Assembly (NCBI RefSeq): GCF_000758525.1
Contig: NZ_CP009241.1
Location: forward strand, 4,030,001-4,094,000
Length of the DNA: 64,000 nucleotides
From: Paenibacillus sp. FSL H7-0357
GTDB lineage: Bacteria > Bacillota > Bacilli > Paenibacillales > Paenibacillaceae
Direction of reading: 5' to 3'
The number at the start of each line of letters is the position of its first letter. Positions within the stretch are counted from its first letter, which is position 1. The notes beneath the pieces were generated by a model. It saw nothing but the letters and a program-made list of their open reading frames with translations. It searched no databases and was not told the DNA's origin. The translations under genes and the position numbers were made by a program. Shown one piece after another: positions 1 to 8,324 of this stretch.

Positions 1-1
1 G

Positions 2-106
2 GCAACGGAGGTAGGCTATTGGGATACATCGTACTTTTACAGGCAGTTCAAAAAATATGCCGGCGTTTCCCCGACAGAACTGCGTTCGATGTATATGAAA
101 AAGTAG
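2..106 (+). CDS. AraC-family regulator, C-terminal end (partial)
   Basis: The window opens inside a gene whose last 34 codons read as the second helix-turn-helix of an AraC-type DNA-binding domain: the stretch VGYWDTSYFYRQFKKYAGVS followed by SPTELR matches the signature in which the recognition helix leads to an F-K-K/R-x-x-G-x-S/T-P-x-x-[FY/L]-R tail. The stop is TAG at 104-106. The N-terminal sensing or receiver part lies outside the window. Regulators of this kind (often YesN-type receivers) commonly sit directly upstream of the LplB/LplC-type importers that follow here, so it probably controls the GH85/importer genes; that link is inferred from position only. Confidence 0.85.
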   Translation, partial: ATEVGYWDTSYFYRQFKKYAGVSPTELRSMYMKK

Positions 107-131
107 GCACGACCTGTCGGTTCGAAAAAAG

Positions 132-156
132 CACACCTTGCGGAGGTGTGTTTTTT
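132..156 (+). terminator. Rho-independent terminator after the AraC-type gene
   Basis: Seven-base-pair stem CACACCT/AGGTGTG with a five-base loop, followed by six T and preceded by six A. It lies 26 bases after the stop codon and separates the regulator from the importer genes. The remaining gap to 359 shows no gene; a good ribosome binding site (AAAGGAGGG) precedes the next start. Confidence 0.85.
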
Positions 157-359
157 AGTGAAATGAAGGCGCTATCTTTAATTAATCCATCATTTTATTG
201 TATTTTTCAACTATCTCGGCGGCTGCCCGGCTTTCATAATAAAGACAGGGGTGAACGGGAAAATCCAAAACACCAAGTGAGCTGAAGTTTACCATTGTTG
301 ATTATAGGGGATGAAGAGTGGATGAACTCAGCTACAAGTGAATCAAAGGAGGGACAGCC

Positions 360-1289
360 GTGCTAGGCATCTTGAAGAAACTGATGAAGAATAGGGCGTT
401 TCTTCTGCTGGTATTGCCGGGAGCAGCGTGGTTTATTATTTTTGCTTATTTGCCGATGTTTGGGACGATTATTGCCTTTAAGGATTTCCGGATTCATCCG
501 GGAGGTTTTCTTGAAAGCGTTTTAAAAAGCGAGTGGGTCGGCTTCAAAAACTTCGAGTTTCTGTTCTCGACCGACGATGCTTATATCATAACGCGCAATA
601 CGATTCTTTATAACGTCGGTTTGATCATGCTTGGACTGGTTCTCGCGGTTACGCTTGCCATCATTATGAATGAGCTGTTGAATAAACGGCTGGCGAAATT
701 TTACCAAACCGCAATGTTTATGCCGTATTTCCTCTCATGGGTTATTATTAGCTATTTTGTATTCTCGTTCCTCAATGTCGAAAAGGGCGTGTTCAATCAG
801 CTTCTTGTCTTCTTTGGCGAAGATCCGGTCAGTTGGTACAGCGAGACGAAATTTTGGCCGTATTTTCTTATCTTTCTGGGTCTCTGGAAAAATGCCGGAT
901 ACGGGAGCGTCGTCTATCTTGCAGCAATTGCCGGCATCGACCGCTCTTATTATGAGGCAGCAATGATCGACGGCGCTACCAAATGGAATCAGATCAAGTT
1001 TATTACACTGCCGATGCTGAGGCCGCTTATGATCATTTTGACAGTTCTGGCACTCGGCGGCATCTTCCGCTCGGATTTCGGCTTATTCTACCAGGTTCCG
1101 CGGGATTCCGGCGCATTGTATCCGGTCACCAACGTTATCGACACATTCGTGTATCGGGGGCTGACGATCATGGGCGATACAGGTATGAGTACGGCTACAG
1201 GCCTTTATCAATCCGTTGTCGGTTTGATTCTCGTTCTGCTCGCGAATTACGCTGTACGCAAAATTGAAAAAGATTATGCCGTATTCTAA
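360..1289 (+). CDS. Carbohydrate ABC transporter permease (LplB type)
   Basis: Membrane permease of a CUT1-type sugar importer. It starts with GTG, placed 7-8 bases after AAAGGAGGG. The 309 residues contain about six hydrophobic segments, the first at residues 12-33, and the binding-protein-dependent permease EAA loop EAAMIDGATKWNQIKFITLP at about residues 200-219, which docks onto the ATPase. The N-terminus and the tail ending in RKIEKDYAVF are typical of the LplB branch. It is the first gene of a run with a second permease (25 bases downstream), a binding lipoprotein and a secreted glycosidase. No ATPase gene is present; importers of this branch usually share a general MsmX-type ATPase encoded elsewhere. 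The exact sugar cannot be read from the permease, but the GH85 gene points to N-glycan fragments. Confidence 0.93.
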   Translation: MLGILKKLMKNRAFLLLVLPGAAWFIIFAYLPMFGTIIAFKDFRIHPGGFLESVLKSEWVGFKNFEFLFSTDDAYIITRNTILYNVGLIMLGLVLAVTLAIIMNELLNKRLAKFYQTAMFMPYFLSWVIISYFVFSFLNVEKGVFNQLLVFFGEDPVSWYSETKFWPYFLIFLGLWKNAGYGSVVYLAAIAGIDRSYYEAAMIDGATKWNQIKFITLPMLRPLMIILTVLALGGIFRSDFGLFYQVPRDSGALYPVTNVIDTFVYRGLTIMGDTGMSTATGLYQSVVGLILVLLANYAVRKIEKDYAVF

Positions 1290-1314
1290 AAAAATCGGCA
1301 AGGGGGGGCCTGCA

Positions 1315-2265
1315 ATGAATGACTTAAGCGAATCTATGGAGAGAACGTTGCTCTATGCTCCCAGGAAGAAGACCAGGGACATCAATGCGATTAGTCCATT
1401 ATGGAATTTTATATTTAATGTGGGGGTGTGCTTATTCGCCCTATCCTGTATCTTCCCGTTTATTTTTATCATTATCATTTCCTTTACGGACGAGAAAACG
1501 TTGGCCATCGACGGATTTAGTATCCTGCCCAAGGTGCTCAGCCTGGACGCCTACCGGTTTCTGATGCGGTCCGGTGAGCAAATGGTCCAATCCTTGGGGG
1601 TGACTCTGGCCGTAACGGTCATTGGAACAGTTCTGACGCTGTATCTCGTTTCTACATATGCGTACGCAATTTCACGCAAGAACTTTGACCAGCGCCGGTT
1701 CTTCAGCTTTCTCGCTTTCTTCACCATGCTGTTCTCCGGGGGACTGGTCCCGGGATATATCGTAGTTACGCAAGTACTTCATTTGCGGGATTCCATCTGG
1801 GCGCTGATATTCCCATCCATTCTGAACGCATTCTATATTATCGTCATGCGCACCTTCTTTACGACGACTGTACCGGATGCGATCATCGAATCGGCCAAGA
1901 TCGACGGAGCAACCGAATTTGGCATCTACACACGTATTGTGCTGCCAATCTCGCTGCCGGGTATTGCGACTATCGGGCTTTTCAGTACACTTGGATTCTG
2001 GAATGACTGGTTCAATGCGCTTCTGTATATTGATAATCCAAATTTAATTCCACTGCAAACACTTTTAATCCGGATTCAGAACAATATGGACTTCATCGTA
2101 CAGAACAGCAGCCAGGTAGTATCTTACGACATTGCTGCGACCTTGCCGACAGAAACGGTCCGTATGGCGATGGTTGTGCTGGCTACGCTGCCAATCGCGC
2201 TGGCGTATCCGTTTTTCCAAAAGTATTTTATCCAAGGACTTACGATTGGTTCGGTTAAAGAATAA
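1315..2265 (+). CDS. Carbohydrate ABC transporter permease (LplC/YtcP type)
   Basis: Second permease of the importer. ATG at 1315 follows an AGGGGGGG ribosome site; an in-frame upstream ATG at 1264 would overlap the preceding gene and lacks such a site. The 316-residue protein has a first membrane segment just after the cytosolic N-terminus, the LplC-type SFTDEK motif, and the EAA loop around ESAKIDGATEFGIYTRIVLP. It ends in GLTIGSVKE, typical of this family (…QGL.IGSVKG). It forms a heterodimer with the product of the gene immediately upstream. Both permeases and the downstream binding protein are co-oriented with short gaps, so one transcript is likely. Confidence 0.93.
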   Translation: MNDLSESMERTLLYAPRKKTRDINAISPLWNFIFNVGVCLFALSCIFPFIFIIIISFTDEKTLAIDGFSILPKVLSLDAYRFLMRSGEQMVQSLGVTLAVTVIGTVLTLYLVSTYAYAISRKNFDQRRFFSFLAFFTMLFSGGLVPGYIVVTQVLHLRDSIWALIFPSILNAFYIIVMRTFFTTTVPDAIIESAKIDGATEFGIYTRIVLPISLPGIATIGLFSTLGFWNDWFNALLYIDNPNLIPLQTLLIRIQNNMDFIVQNSSQVVSYDIAATLPTETVRMAMVVLATLPIALAYPFFQKYFIQGLTIGSVKE

Positions 2266-2281
2266 GTTGGATAAGTTGTAG

Positions 2282-2299
2282 CTGCCCGATCCAGGGCAG
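2282..2299 (+). promoter_or_regulatory. Intercistronic hairpin between permease and binding-protein genes
   Basis: CTGCCC/GGGCAG stem with a six-base loop, not followed by a T-run. Stem-loops at this position in ABC-importer operons often stabilise part of the message and help set different levels of permease and binding protein. That role is inferred from position; the hairpin itself is directly visible. Confidence 0.5.
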
Positions 2300-2335
2300 T
2301 AACAATAGATATTTATATTGATTAGGGGGAGACAT

Positions 2336-3868
2336 ATGAAGTCCAAGAAAATTGTATTGCTGATGGTTGTGTTTCTGTTTGCACTTGCTTCCACGTTGGC
2401 TGGCTGTGGCAGCAACAACACGAAGGAGAATAGTAATGGGAATACGCCGTCCGAGACCCAATCGGCTAGTCCAACGGAATCCGGCGACCAGACCGGGGAT
2501 AAGCTGGACCCGGTGAAGCTCAAGGTATACCTGATCGGTGGTCCACAGCGTGACCTGCCAAAGGTTCAAGAGGAAATGAATAAATACCTGACGGACAAAA
2601 TCAACGCAACCGTCGACATCACAATGATTGACTGGGGCGACTACTCGAAACGGTTGCCGGTTATCACTGCTTCCGGGGAGAATTACGATATCGCGTTTAC
2701 CTCATCCTGGGCTTTTGACTACCTGCCGAACGCGACTCGGGGTGCATTTTTGCCAATCAATGATTTGCTGGAAAAATACGGTCAGGACATCATAAAAGAG
2801 CTCGACCCGCGTTTCCTGACTGGATCGCAGGTGAATGGAAAAAATTATGCTGTGCCGGTGAACAAGGAGCTGGCTTCGCAATGGGTATGGCGTTTTAACA
2901 AACAGTATGCCGACAAGTACAAGATGGATATTACAAAAATCCGCACCCTAGAGGATCTCGAACCTTATTTGAAACAAATCAAGGAAGGCGAGCCGGCTGA
3001 CATTACACCACTGGCCGTACCGAAAGGCTTCAAGCCTTATATGCCGTTCGACTTCCTCCTGGGCGATGAGTTCCCGGTTGGTATGAATATGAATTCAACG
3101 GATGGCAAATACGTCAATATCCTTGAATCCGACGAACTAAAAAGCTCGCTCAAAACCATTCGCAAATACTATCAAGCCGGATATCTGCGCAAAGATGTTG
3201 CAACTCTGGAAGGCATTGATAACATCAAGACAGGCAAATGGTTTGCTGACCGCGAGCAAACGCAGCCTTATGCAGAATTGGGCTGGTCGAGAAGTGCGGG
3301 CTATGACATTGTGACCTCACCGATGCAGGATCCGGTTATCTTTACAGGCTCTGCAACCGGTTCTATGCACGCAATCTCGGCGAATTCCAAAAACCCGGAG
3401 CGTGCGATGATGTTCTTGAACCTGCTCAATACGGACAAATATTTGCGCAATCTGATCAACTACGGTATCGAAGGCACGCATTATAAGAAGATCTCTGAAG
3501 ACGTTATTGAAGATCTGCCGGCCATGAAAGACGGGTACCAGATGCCGGGATTTGCACTAGGCAATCTTTTCCTGACCTACAGCCACAAGGAAGACCCTGC
3601 GGATAAATGGGAAGCGTTCAAGGAGTTCAACAATTCCGCCAAGGTTGCTCCAAGCTTCGGCTTCAACTTCAACCCTGATCCAGTAAAGACCGAAGTAGCG
3701 TCCATCTCGGCGATCGTAAAAGAATTCTATCCACCTATCATGACAGGTGCAGTCGACCCGGATGAACATCTGCCGAAGGCAATCTCCAAGATGAAAGCTG
3801 CCGGGCTGGACAAAGTCATAGCAGAAGCACAGAAGCAATACGACGAGTGGAAAGCAGCCAATAAATAA
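2336..3868 (+). CDS. Extracellular solute-binding lipoprotein of the carbohydrate importer
   Basis: Binding protein that captures the sugar outside the membrane. ATG at 2336 sits seven bases after AGGGGGA; upstream in-frame starts lack this. Residues 1-24 form a lipoprotein signal peptide: a basic MKSKK start, a hydrophobic core and the lipobox LAGC with Cys24, followed by a Ser/Thr/Gly/Asn-rich linker. The mature part of roughly 480 residues resembles LipO/YtcQ-type binding proteins, and the final 70 residues (SFGFNFNPDPVKTE onward) look like the DUF3502 tail typical of that group. It lies between the LplB/LplC permeases and the secreted endoglycosidase. The likely ligand is an oligosaccharide released by that enzyme (inference). 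Confidence 0.92.
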   Translation: MKSKKIVLLMVVFLFALASTLAGCGSNNTKENSNGNTPSETQSASPTESGDQTGDKLDPVKLKVYLIGGPQRDLPKVQEEMNKYLTDKINATVDITMIDWGDYSKRLPVITASGENYDIAFTSSWAFDYLPNATRGAFLPINDLLEKYGQDIIKELDPRFLTGSQVNGKNYAVPVNKELASQWVWRFNKQYADKYKMDITKIRTLEDLEPYLKQIKEGEPADITPLAVPKGFKPYMPFDFLLGDEFPVGMNMNSTDGKYVNILESDELKSSLKTIRKYYQAGYLRKDVATLEGIDNIKTGKWFADREQTQPYAELGWSRSAGYDIVTSPMQDPVIFTGSATGSMHAISANSKNPERAMMFLNLLNTDKYLRNLINYGIEGTHYKKISEDVIEDLPAMKDGYQMPGFALGNLFLTYSHKEDPADKWEAFKEFNNSAKVAPSFGFNFNPDPVKTEVASISAIVKEFYPPIMTGAVDPDEHLPKAISKMKAAGLDKVIAEAQKQYDEWKAANK

Positions 3869-3922
3869 AGCTGGCATTATCTACTATTAACAACACAGAT
3901 TGATCAATTGGAGGAGGATGGC

Positions 3923-6574
3923 ATGAAAAAGATAGGTGCAGGTTTTATCTTCTTAGTTATGATGTGCGCTGCATTATCCACTTCTGCGTTTGCAAAACAG
4001 CCTTATTCATCCTATTGGTTTCCAGAGCAATTGCTTCAGTGGAGTCCGGCATCCGACCCGGATGCAGCATTCAACCGCAGTACAGTCCCGCTGCAGGACC
4101 GCTTTGTGGGAGCAGGAGTCAACTCGCATGCGACTAAAGCGCCGAAGGTTATGGCTTTATCGGCACTCAATTCGGGAACAAGTGGAGTACCCTCACAGGG
4201 CTCGGACAAATTCGGGGCAAACACGTTTACCTATTGGCAATATGTTGACAAACTAGTCTATTGGGGCGGCTCGGCCGGCGAAGGGATCATCGTGCCTCCA
4301 AGCGCCGATACGATCGACGCAGCTCATAAGAATGGCGTGCCGATCATTGGAACGGTGTTCTTCCCGCCAACTGTGTATGGCGGGAAATATGAATGGGTGA
4401 AGCAGATGCTTCAGCAGAACAGCGACGGCTCCTTTCCTGCCGCTGACAAGCTGATCCAGGTTGCGAAGTATTACGGATTTGACGGCTGGTTCATTAACCA
4501 GGAGACTGAGGGTGGTACGCCGGCTGACGCACAGCAAATGAAAGCTTTCCTGAGTTATCTTGAATCGCACAAGTCTACATCTATGCACATCGTATGGTAC
4601 GATTCCATGACCAAAGAAGGCAGTATCAGTTGGCAGAATGCACTAAATGACAAAAATGTGATGTTCCTGCAGGACAATGGGAAGCAAATAACAGACAGCA
4701 TGTTCCTGAACTTCTGGTGGAAGGATCTTAAAAGCTCGGCAGAGAAGGCCACAAGCTTGGGCAGAAGTCCGTTTGACCTATATGCAGGCATTGATGTTGA
4801 AGCCAAGGGTTACGATACGAAGGTGAACTGGAAGCTGCTGCTCCCGGAAGGAGAGCCTGCAGTCACTTCTCTGGGTATTTACCGCCCGGACTGGGCTTTT
4901 AACAGCGCAGAGAGTATGGAGGATTTCTTCATCCGCGAGAACAAATTCTGGGTGGGACCAAACGGAAATCCGGGCAATACCGCGAGCAGCCAAGCCTGGA
5001 AAGGAATCGCGAACGATGTGGTCGAAGCATCCCCTGTAAATGAGCTGCCCTTCATCACCAGCTTCAATACTGGAAGCGGACAGAAATATTATGTTCGAGG
5101 GAAGCAGGTGCGCGATAAGGGATGGAACAACCGGAGCCTGCAGGATATCCTGCCGACATGGCGCTGGATCGCAGACAGCAAAGGAACACCGCTTACACCG
5201 GTACTCGATTGGTCCGATGCGTATTACGGCGGCAGTTCGCTGAAGGTATCAGGAGTGCTGAGCCATGACAATGCGACACATCTGAAGCTCTACAAGACAG
5301 ATCTGAAGATCGAAGCAAGTACGAAGCTGGCGGTTACTTACAAAACGCAGAGCAAGCCGAGCCTGAAGGTTGGCCTTGCTTTCGCAGACCATCCCGACCA
5401 ATTTGTCTTCCTTAACGTGAAGGATAAGACATCACCAGGCTGGACTACAGAAACATTGAATTTGACCCCTTATAAAGGGAAACGGATCATGGCGTTGTCA
5501 CTGTATTTTGACTCCAAGGATACGATAAGTGATTATGCCATACAAATTGGCCAGCTCTCCATCCAAAATGCCAACGACCCGATTCAACAGCTCCCGGCGG
5601 TTCGAGAGTTTAAAGCCACTCAGTCCGATTTCCGCAATGGAATCTATGGAGATGCCAGATTGCAGTGGAAACCGCTTGATCAGCAGGTGAAGCAGTACGA
5701 AATCTATCGTGTACTGCCGGATGGCAATGAGGTGCTAATGGGTGCAACGCCAAATCATGTGTTTTATGTCCCTGAGATGAGAAGAATAGATAAAGAAGCG
5801 GTCACGGTATTGAAGGTCGTTGCGGTCAATGGAAGATACGAGCAAGGTCAGGCCACCAGCGTGAAGATCAGCTGGCCGGCCTATCCGAAGCCGGCTGCGG
5901 AGTTCAAAGCCGATCGGACGCTGGTGGCTCCAGGTGAGAGCGTAAACTTCACCGACCTGTCGACCGAAGTGACAGAAGGATGGTCATGGACCTTCGAAAG
6001 CGGAAGTCCTGCTATCAGCACCTCGAAGAACCCGGTGGTAACGTTCAATCAGGAAGGCGTGTATAGCGTGACACTGACTGCAACCAACAGCTCGGGCCAA
6101 GACACAGTGACGAAAAAGGCGCTCATCACCGTAAGCAAGGAAGCCGGTGCGGTGAAGAATCTGGCACTTGGCAAAACTGCAACAGCCGATCATGCCTGCG
6201 GGGAAAAGGAAGGAGCGCCTAATGCCGTAGACGGTAAAGTGTCGGACAACAGCAAATGGTGCGCACTTGGCAATCTGCCTCACTGGCTTCAAGTCGATCT
6301 GGGCGCCGAGCATCCTATCAGCACCTTTGTCATCAAGCATGCTGAGAGCGGAGGAGAGTGGTCCGGGTTTAATACCAGCGATTATACCATTCAGGTGAGC
6401 AGCGACGGTACGAACTGGGCCGATGCCGTCAAGGTCCAAGGAAACACGGCAGCCGAGACGACTGATGCGATTGCGCTAGTTAAAGCCCGCTATGTAAAAT
6501 TAATCATTACTAAGCCCTCGCAGGGTGCCGATACAGCCGCGCGAATCTATGAGTTTGAAGTTAAGGGACTGTAA
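3923..6574 (+). CDS. Secreted GH85 endo-beta-N-acetylglucosaminidase with PKD-like and F5/8-type C domains
   Basis: Enzyme expected to cut the GlcNAc-beta-1,4-GlcNAc core of N-glycans outside the cell. The start is ATG at 3923 after GAGGAGGA. Residues 1-24 are a signal peptide ending SAFA. The GH85 catalytic barrel covers roughly residues 28-370 and shows family landmarks: the QPYSSYWFP entry, YWQYVDKLVYWGG, GVPIIGTVFFPP, and FDGWFINQETEG, whose Asn192 and Glu194 occupy the family's N-x-E catalytic pair. After a beta-rich middle come a PKD/Ig-like domain (about 657-737, ending TLTATNSSGQ) and an F5/8-type C (CBM32-like) module (about 745-883, VDLGAEHPIS), probably glycan-binding. At 883 residues it has a typical multidomain length. 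No LPXTG or SLH anchor is visible, so it is probably released. It directly follows the importer genes. Confidence 0.92.
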   Translation: MKKIGAGFIFLVMMCAALSTSAFAKQPYSSYWFPEQLLQWSPASDPDAAFNRSTVPLQDRFVGAGVNSHATKAPKVMALSALNSGTSGVPSQGSDKFGANTFTYWQYVDKLVYWGGSAGEGIIVPPSADTIDAAHKNGVPIIGTVFFPPTVYGGKYEWVKQMLQQNSDGSFPAADKLIQVAKYYGFDGWFINQETEGGTPADAQQMKAFLSYLESHKSTSMHIVWYDSMTKEGSISWQNALNDKNVMFLQDNGKQITDSMFLNFWWKDLKSSAEKATSLGRSPFDLYAGIDVEAKGYDTKVNWKLLLPEGEPAVTSLGIYRPDWAFNSAESMEDFFIRENKFWVGPNGNPGNTASSQAWKGIANDVVEASPVNELPFITSFNTGSGQKYYVRGKQVRDKGWNNRSLQDILPTWRWIADSKGTPLTPVLDWSDAYYGGSSLKVSGVLSHDNATHLKLYKTDLKIEASTKLAVTYKTQSKPSLKVGLAFADHPDQFVFLNVKDKTSPGWTTETLNLTPYKGKRIMALSLYFDSKDTISDYAIQIGQLSIQNANDPIQQLPAVREFKATQSDFRNGIYGDARLQWKPLDQQVKQYEIYRVLPDGNEVLMGATPNHVFYVPEMRRIDKEAVTVLKVVAVNGRYEQGQATSVKISWPAYPKPAAEFKADRTLVAPGESVNFTDLSTEVTEGWSWTFESGSPAISTSKNPVVTFNQEGVYSVTLTATNSSGQDTVTKKALITVSKEAGAVKNLALGKTATADHACGEKEGAPNAVDGKVSDNSKWCALGNLPHWLQVDLGAEHPISTFVIKHAESGGEWSGFNTSDYTIQVSSDGTNWADAVKVQGNTAAETTDAIALVKARYVKLIITKPSQGADTAARIYEFEVKGL

Positions 6575-6606
6575 TATTACACTTAAAATATCATCTTTAT
6601 AATGAA

Positions 6607-6653
6607 GCAAATAAACCGCACGCCCTTCATAAGGCGTACGGTTTATTTGCTTT
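6607..6653. terminator. Intrinsic terminator between convergent GH85 and ankyrin genes
   Basis: Long stem formed by 6607-6624 and 6633-6650 (arms beginning GCAAATAAACCG and ending CGGTTTATTTGC, one mismatch), followed by TTTG on the plus strand. It lies 32 bases after the GH85 stop and 37 bases beyond the end of the convergent ankyrin gene, so it could serve both. Confidence 0.8.
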
Positions 6654-6689
6654 GTCTATTGGATCAATTCATTCCGAAGAGAAGCGGCG

Positions 6690-7988
6690 TCAAAAAGAAA
6701 TCTTCCGGCCAACACTGGCCGGGGCTATATTACCAGCGTCAGCATCTTGTACGAATTCTTGCGCCGTATTCCCGCCGGCCCGGGACAAGATGGTTACCAG
6801 CTCTTTATATCGTTTTTCTGTGGCATACTGCAGCGGCGATTTTTGATAAACATCTTGTTGATTGGGATTCGCGCCTAATTTTAGCAAGAGTGAAGCGATC
6901 GTTGGATTGTTTTCGCCAATAGCGTAATGAAGCGGGGTTCTCCCCATATAATCGCCCTGATTTATATCCATACCTTCCTGCACAAGAAGAGTGATCATCG
7001 CCAGGCGTTCCTGCTCCGCATATGTATCCAAGGAAGTGATGTCTTCCAACATAATATCGTTGTATGTTATGGCAAGACTGATCAAGTTCCGCCCCGTGCC
7101 ATCTTGATAAGTTTTCTCAGCTCCATGTCTGATCAGCAGATGATAGACCGCATTTTTCGGGTACCATTTTAGGAGTTCTTCCATGAGATTCCCGAGTTCT
7201 GCGGGACGTCCGTTTGCTTTTAAAATAGTGATATATGTATCCAGAATCCCAACTTTCCCCGTATTGACAGCCTGCATGATGGGAGAAGGAATCCATACCT
7301 TTTGAGAGTAAGGATCTCCCCCCGCTTCCACGATTTTGCGTACCAAAGCCGGATCTGCATCGTTCCGGTTGCAGGCATACAGTGCAATGTCCAGAGAGCG
7401 AACGTTGGATTTAGGCAAAATCAGCTCGATGAGCTTCTCATTGCGGTTGATGATCGAGTAACTTAAGGCTGTTTCATTTTCCGAGTCTTCCGCATTGACA
7501 TCGGCGCCCGCGCTGATTAGATATTCGACAAGAGCCGATTTGTTTTCGGAGGCGGCCACCAAGAGGGCGGTTTTTTTGTTGCGGTGTTTTGTTTCCAGAT
7601 CATAGCCCTGCTGCACGAAGGTGGCTACAGTTTCGACTTTTGCCTGCTTGACTGCCTCAAGAAAGGCCCGCTTCTCATCCTTTGAGAATTCCCGCTTCGT
7701 GATGATGCCTTGTGGAGCTGTAGCTGGCGAAGACACGGACTGGACTGTTGCCGGGTTAGGCTCGTATTTGATGCCCAGATAATGAAGCATTAGCACAAGA
7801 AAAGCTTCACCTTGAGCTGCGCTACAATTGAGGTGACCCGTAAATTCTTCGACGAGTTGCTCGAACTCGCTTTGGGTTAAATTACTGTTTTGACGGACAA
7901 AAATTCTCTGAAACGTTTCGCTTCGGGTAATTCGTAGTAAGTCCCCGGCCGCTTGACGGTTAAAATCTTCAATCGTGAGTATCGCCAT
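6690..7988 (-). CDS. Ankyrin-repeat protein
   Basis: A 432-residue soluble protein. ATG at 7988 follows AAGGAGGGCATC, an excellent ribosome site. Residues 1-120 form an alpha-helical N-terminal region of unknown type (no signal peptide or membrane segment). From about residue 125 ankyrin units are recognisable: KKTALLVAASENKSALVEYL, then ISAGADVNAEDSENETALSY, a degenerate middle, and near the end GRTPLHYAIGENNPTIASLL and LKLGANPNQQDVYQKSPLQY. Ankyrin repeats mediate protein-protein contacts; no catalytic domain is seen. It is transcribed away from the AAA+/DUF1257 operon across a gap that holds a structured repeat, so a functional link to that operon is possible but unproven. Confidence 0.85.
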   Translation of the reverse strand: MAILTIEDFNRQAAGDLLRITRSETFQRIFVRQNSNLTQSEFEQLVEEFTGHLNCSAAQGEAFLVLMLHYLGIKYEPNPATVQSVSSPATAPQGIITKREFSKDEKRAFLEAVKQAKVETVATFVQQGYDLETKHRNKKTALLVAASENKSALVEYLISAGADVNAEDSENETALSYSIINRNEKLIELILPKSNVRSLDIALYACNRNDADPALVRKIVEAGGDPYSQKVWIPSPIMQAVNTGKVGILDTYITILKANGRPAELGNLMEELLKWYPKNAVYHLLIRHGAEKTYQDGTGRNLISLAITYNDIMLEDITSLDTYAEQERLAMITLLVQEGMDINQGDYMGRTPLHYAIGENNPTIASLLLKLGANPNQQDVYQKSPLQYATEKRYKELVTILSRAGGNTAQEFVQDADAGNIAPASVGRKISF

Positions 7989-8029
7989 GATGCCCTCCTT
8001 AAAAATAAGCTTGCTTGGATAAATAATGG

Positions 8030-8247
8030 CTATATAGAATGAATTTAATAACTACACAAAAGGGCAAAAGTAGCGGAGGGGAATTTTGGAACTGTAGGAG
8101 CGATAGCGACCGCCTTTGTCCCCGGATTTCCACCGCAAATAGCGGGTTAAATCAAGAAATCCGGGGACAACAGCGGCCGGAAGTCCAAATATTCACCGTA
8201 GTTACGTCCTCGCCCAAATGGGGAAATCTTAAATTCAATCTATATAG
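8030..8247 (+). repeat. Structured intergenic element, copy A (about 218 bp)
   Basis: The gap 7989-8324 has no gene but holds an element found again, inverted, at 62112-62317. Nested pairings are visible: terminal arms 8030-8048 and 8229-8247 (19 nt, one mismatch), a perfect 15-bp stem 8116-8130/8156-8170, and a small hairpin in its loop (ACCGC at 8132 with GCGGGT at 8142). Blocks shared with copy B include GCGGAGGGGAATTTTGGAAC, GGAGCGATAGCG and CAGCGGCCGGAAGTCCAAA. The outer arms and the central stem differ in sequence between copies, yet pairing is kept. It could be a mobile palindromic repeat, a non-coding RNA or a 5' leader; its 3' end lies 77 bases before the AAA+ gene start. Confidence 0.8.
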
Positions 8248-8324
8248 AAAGCCCAGCTGAATGTATAATTATTATAGCTTTACTACGAATATTAGGAAAT
8301 ACACAAGTGAAAGGATAGACTTCA

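Noticed and set aside
165..180. Catabolite-response (cre)-like sequence before the importer genes
   Set aside because: ATGAAGGCGCTATCTT has at least two mismatches to the core consensus; not convincing.
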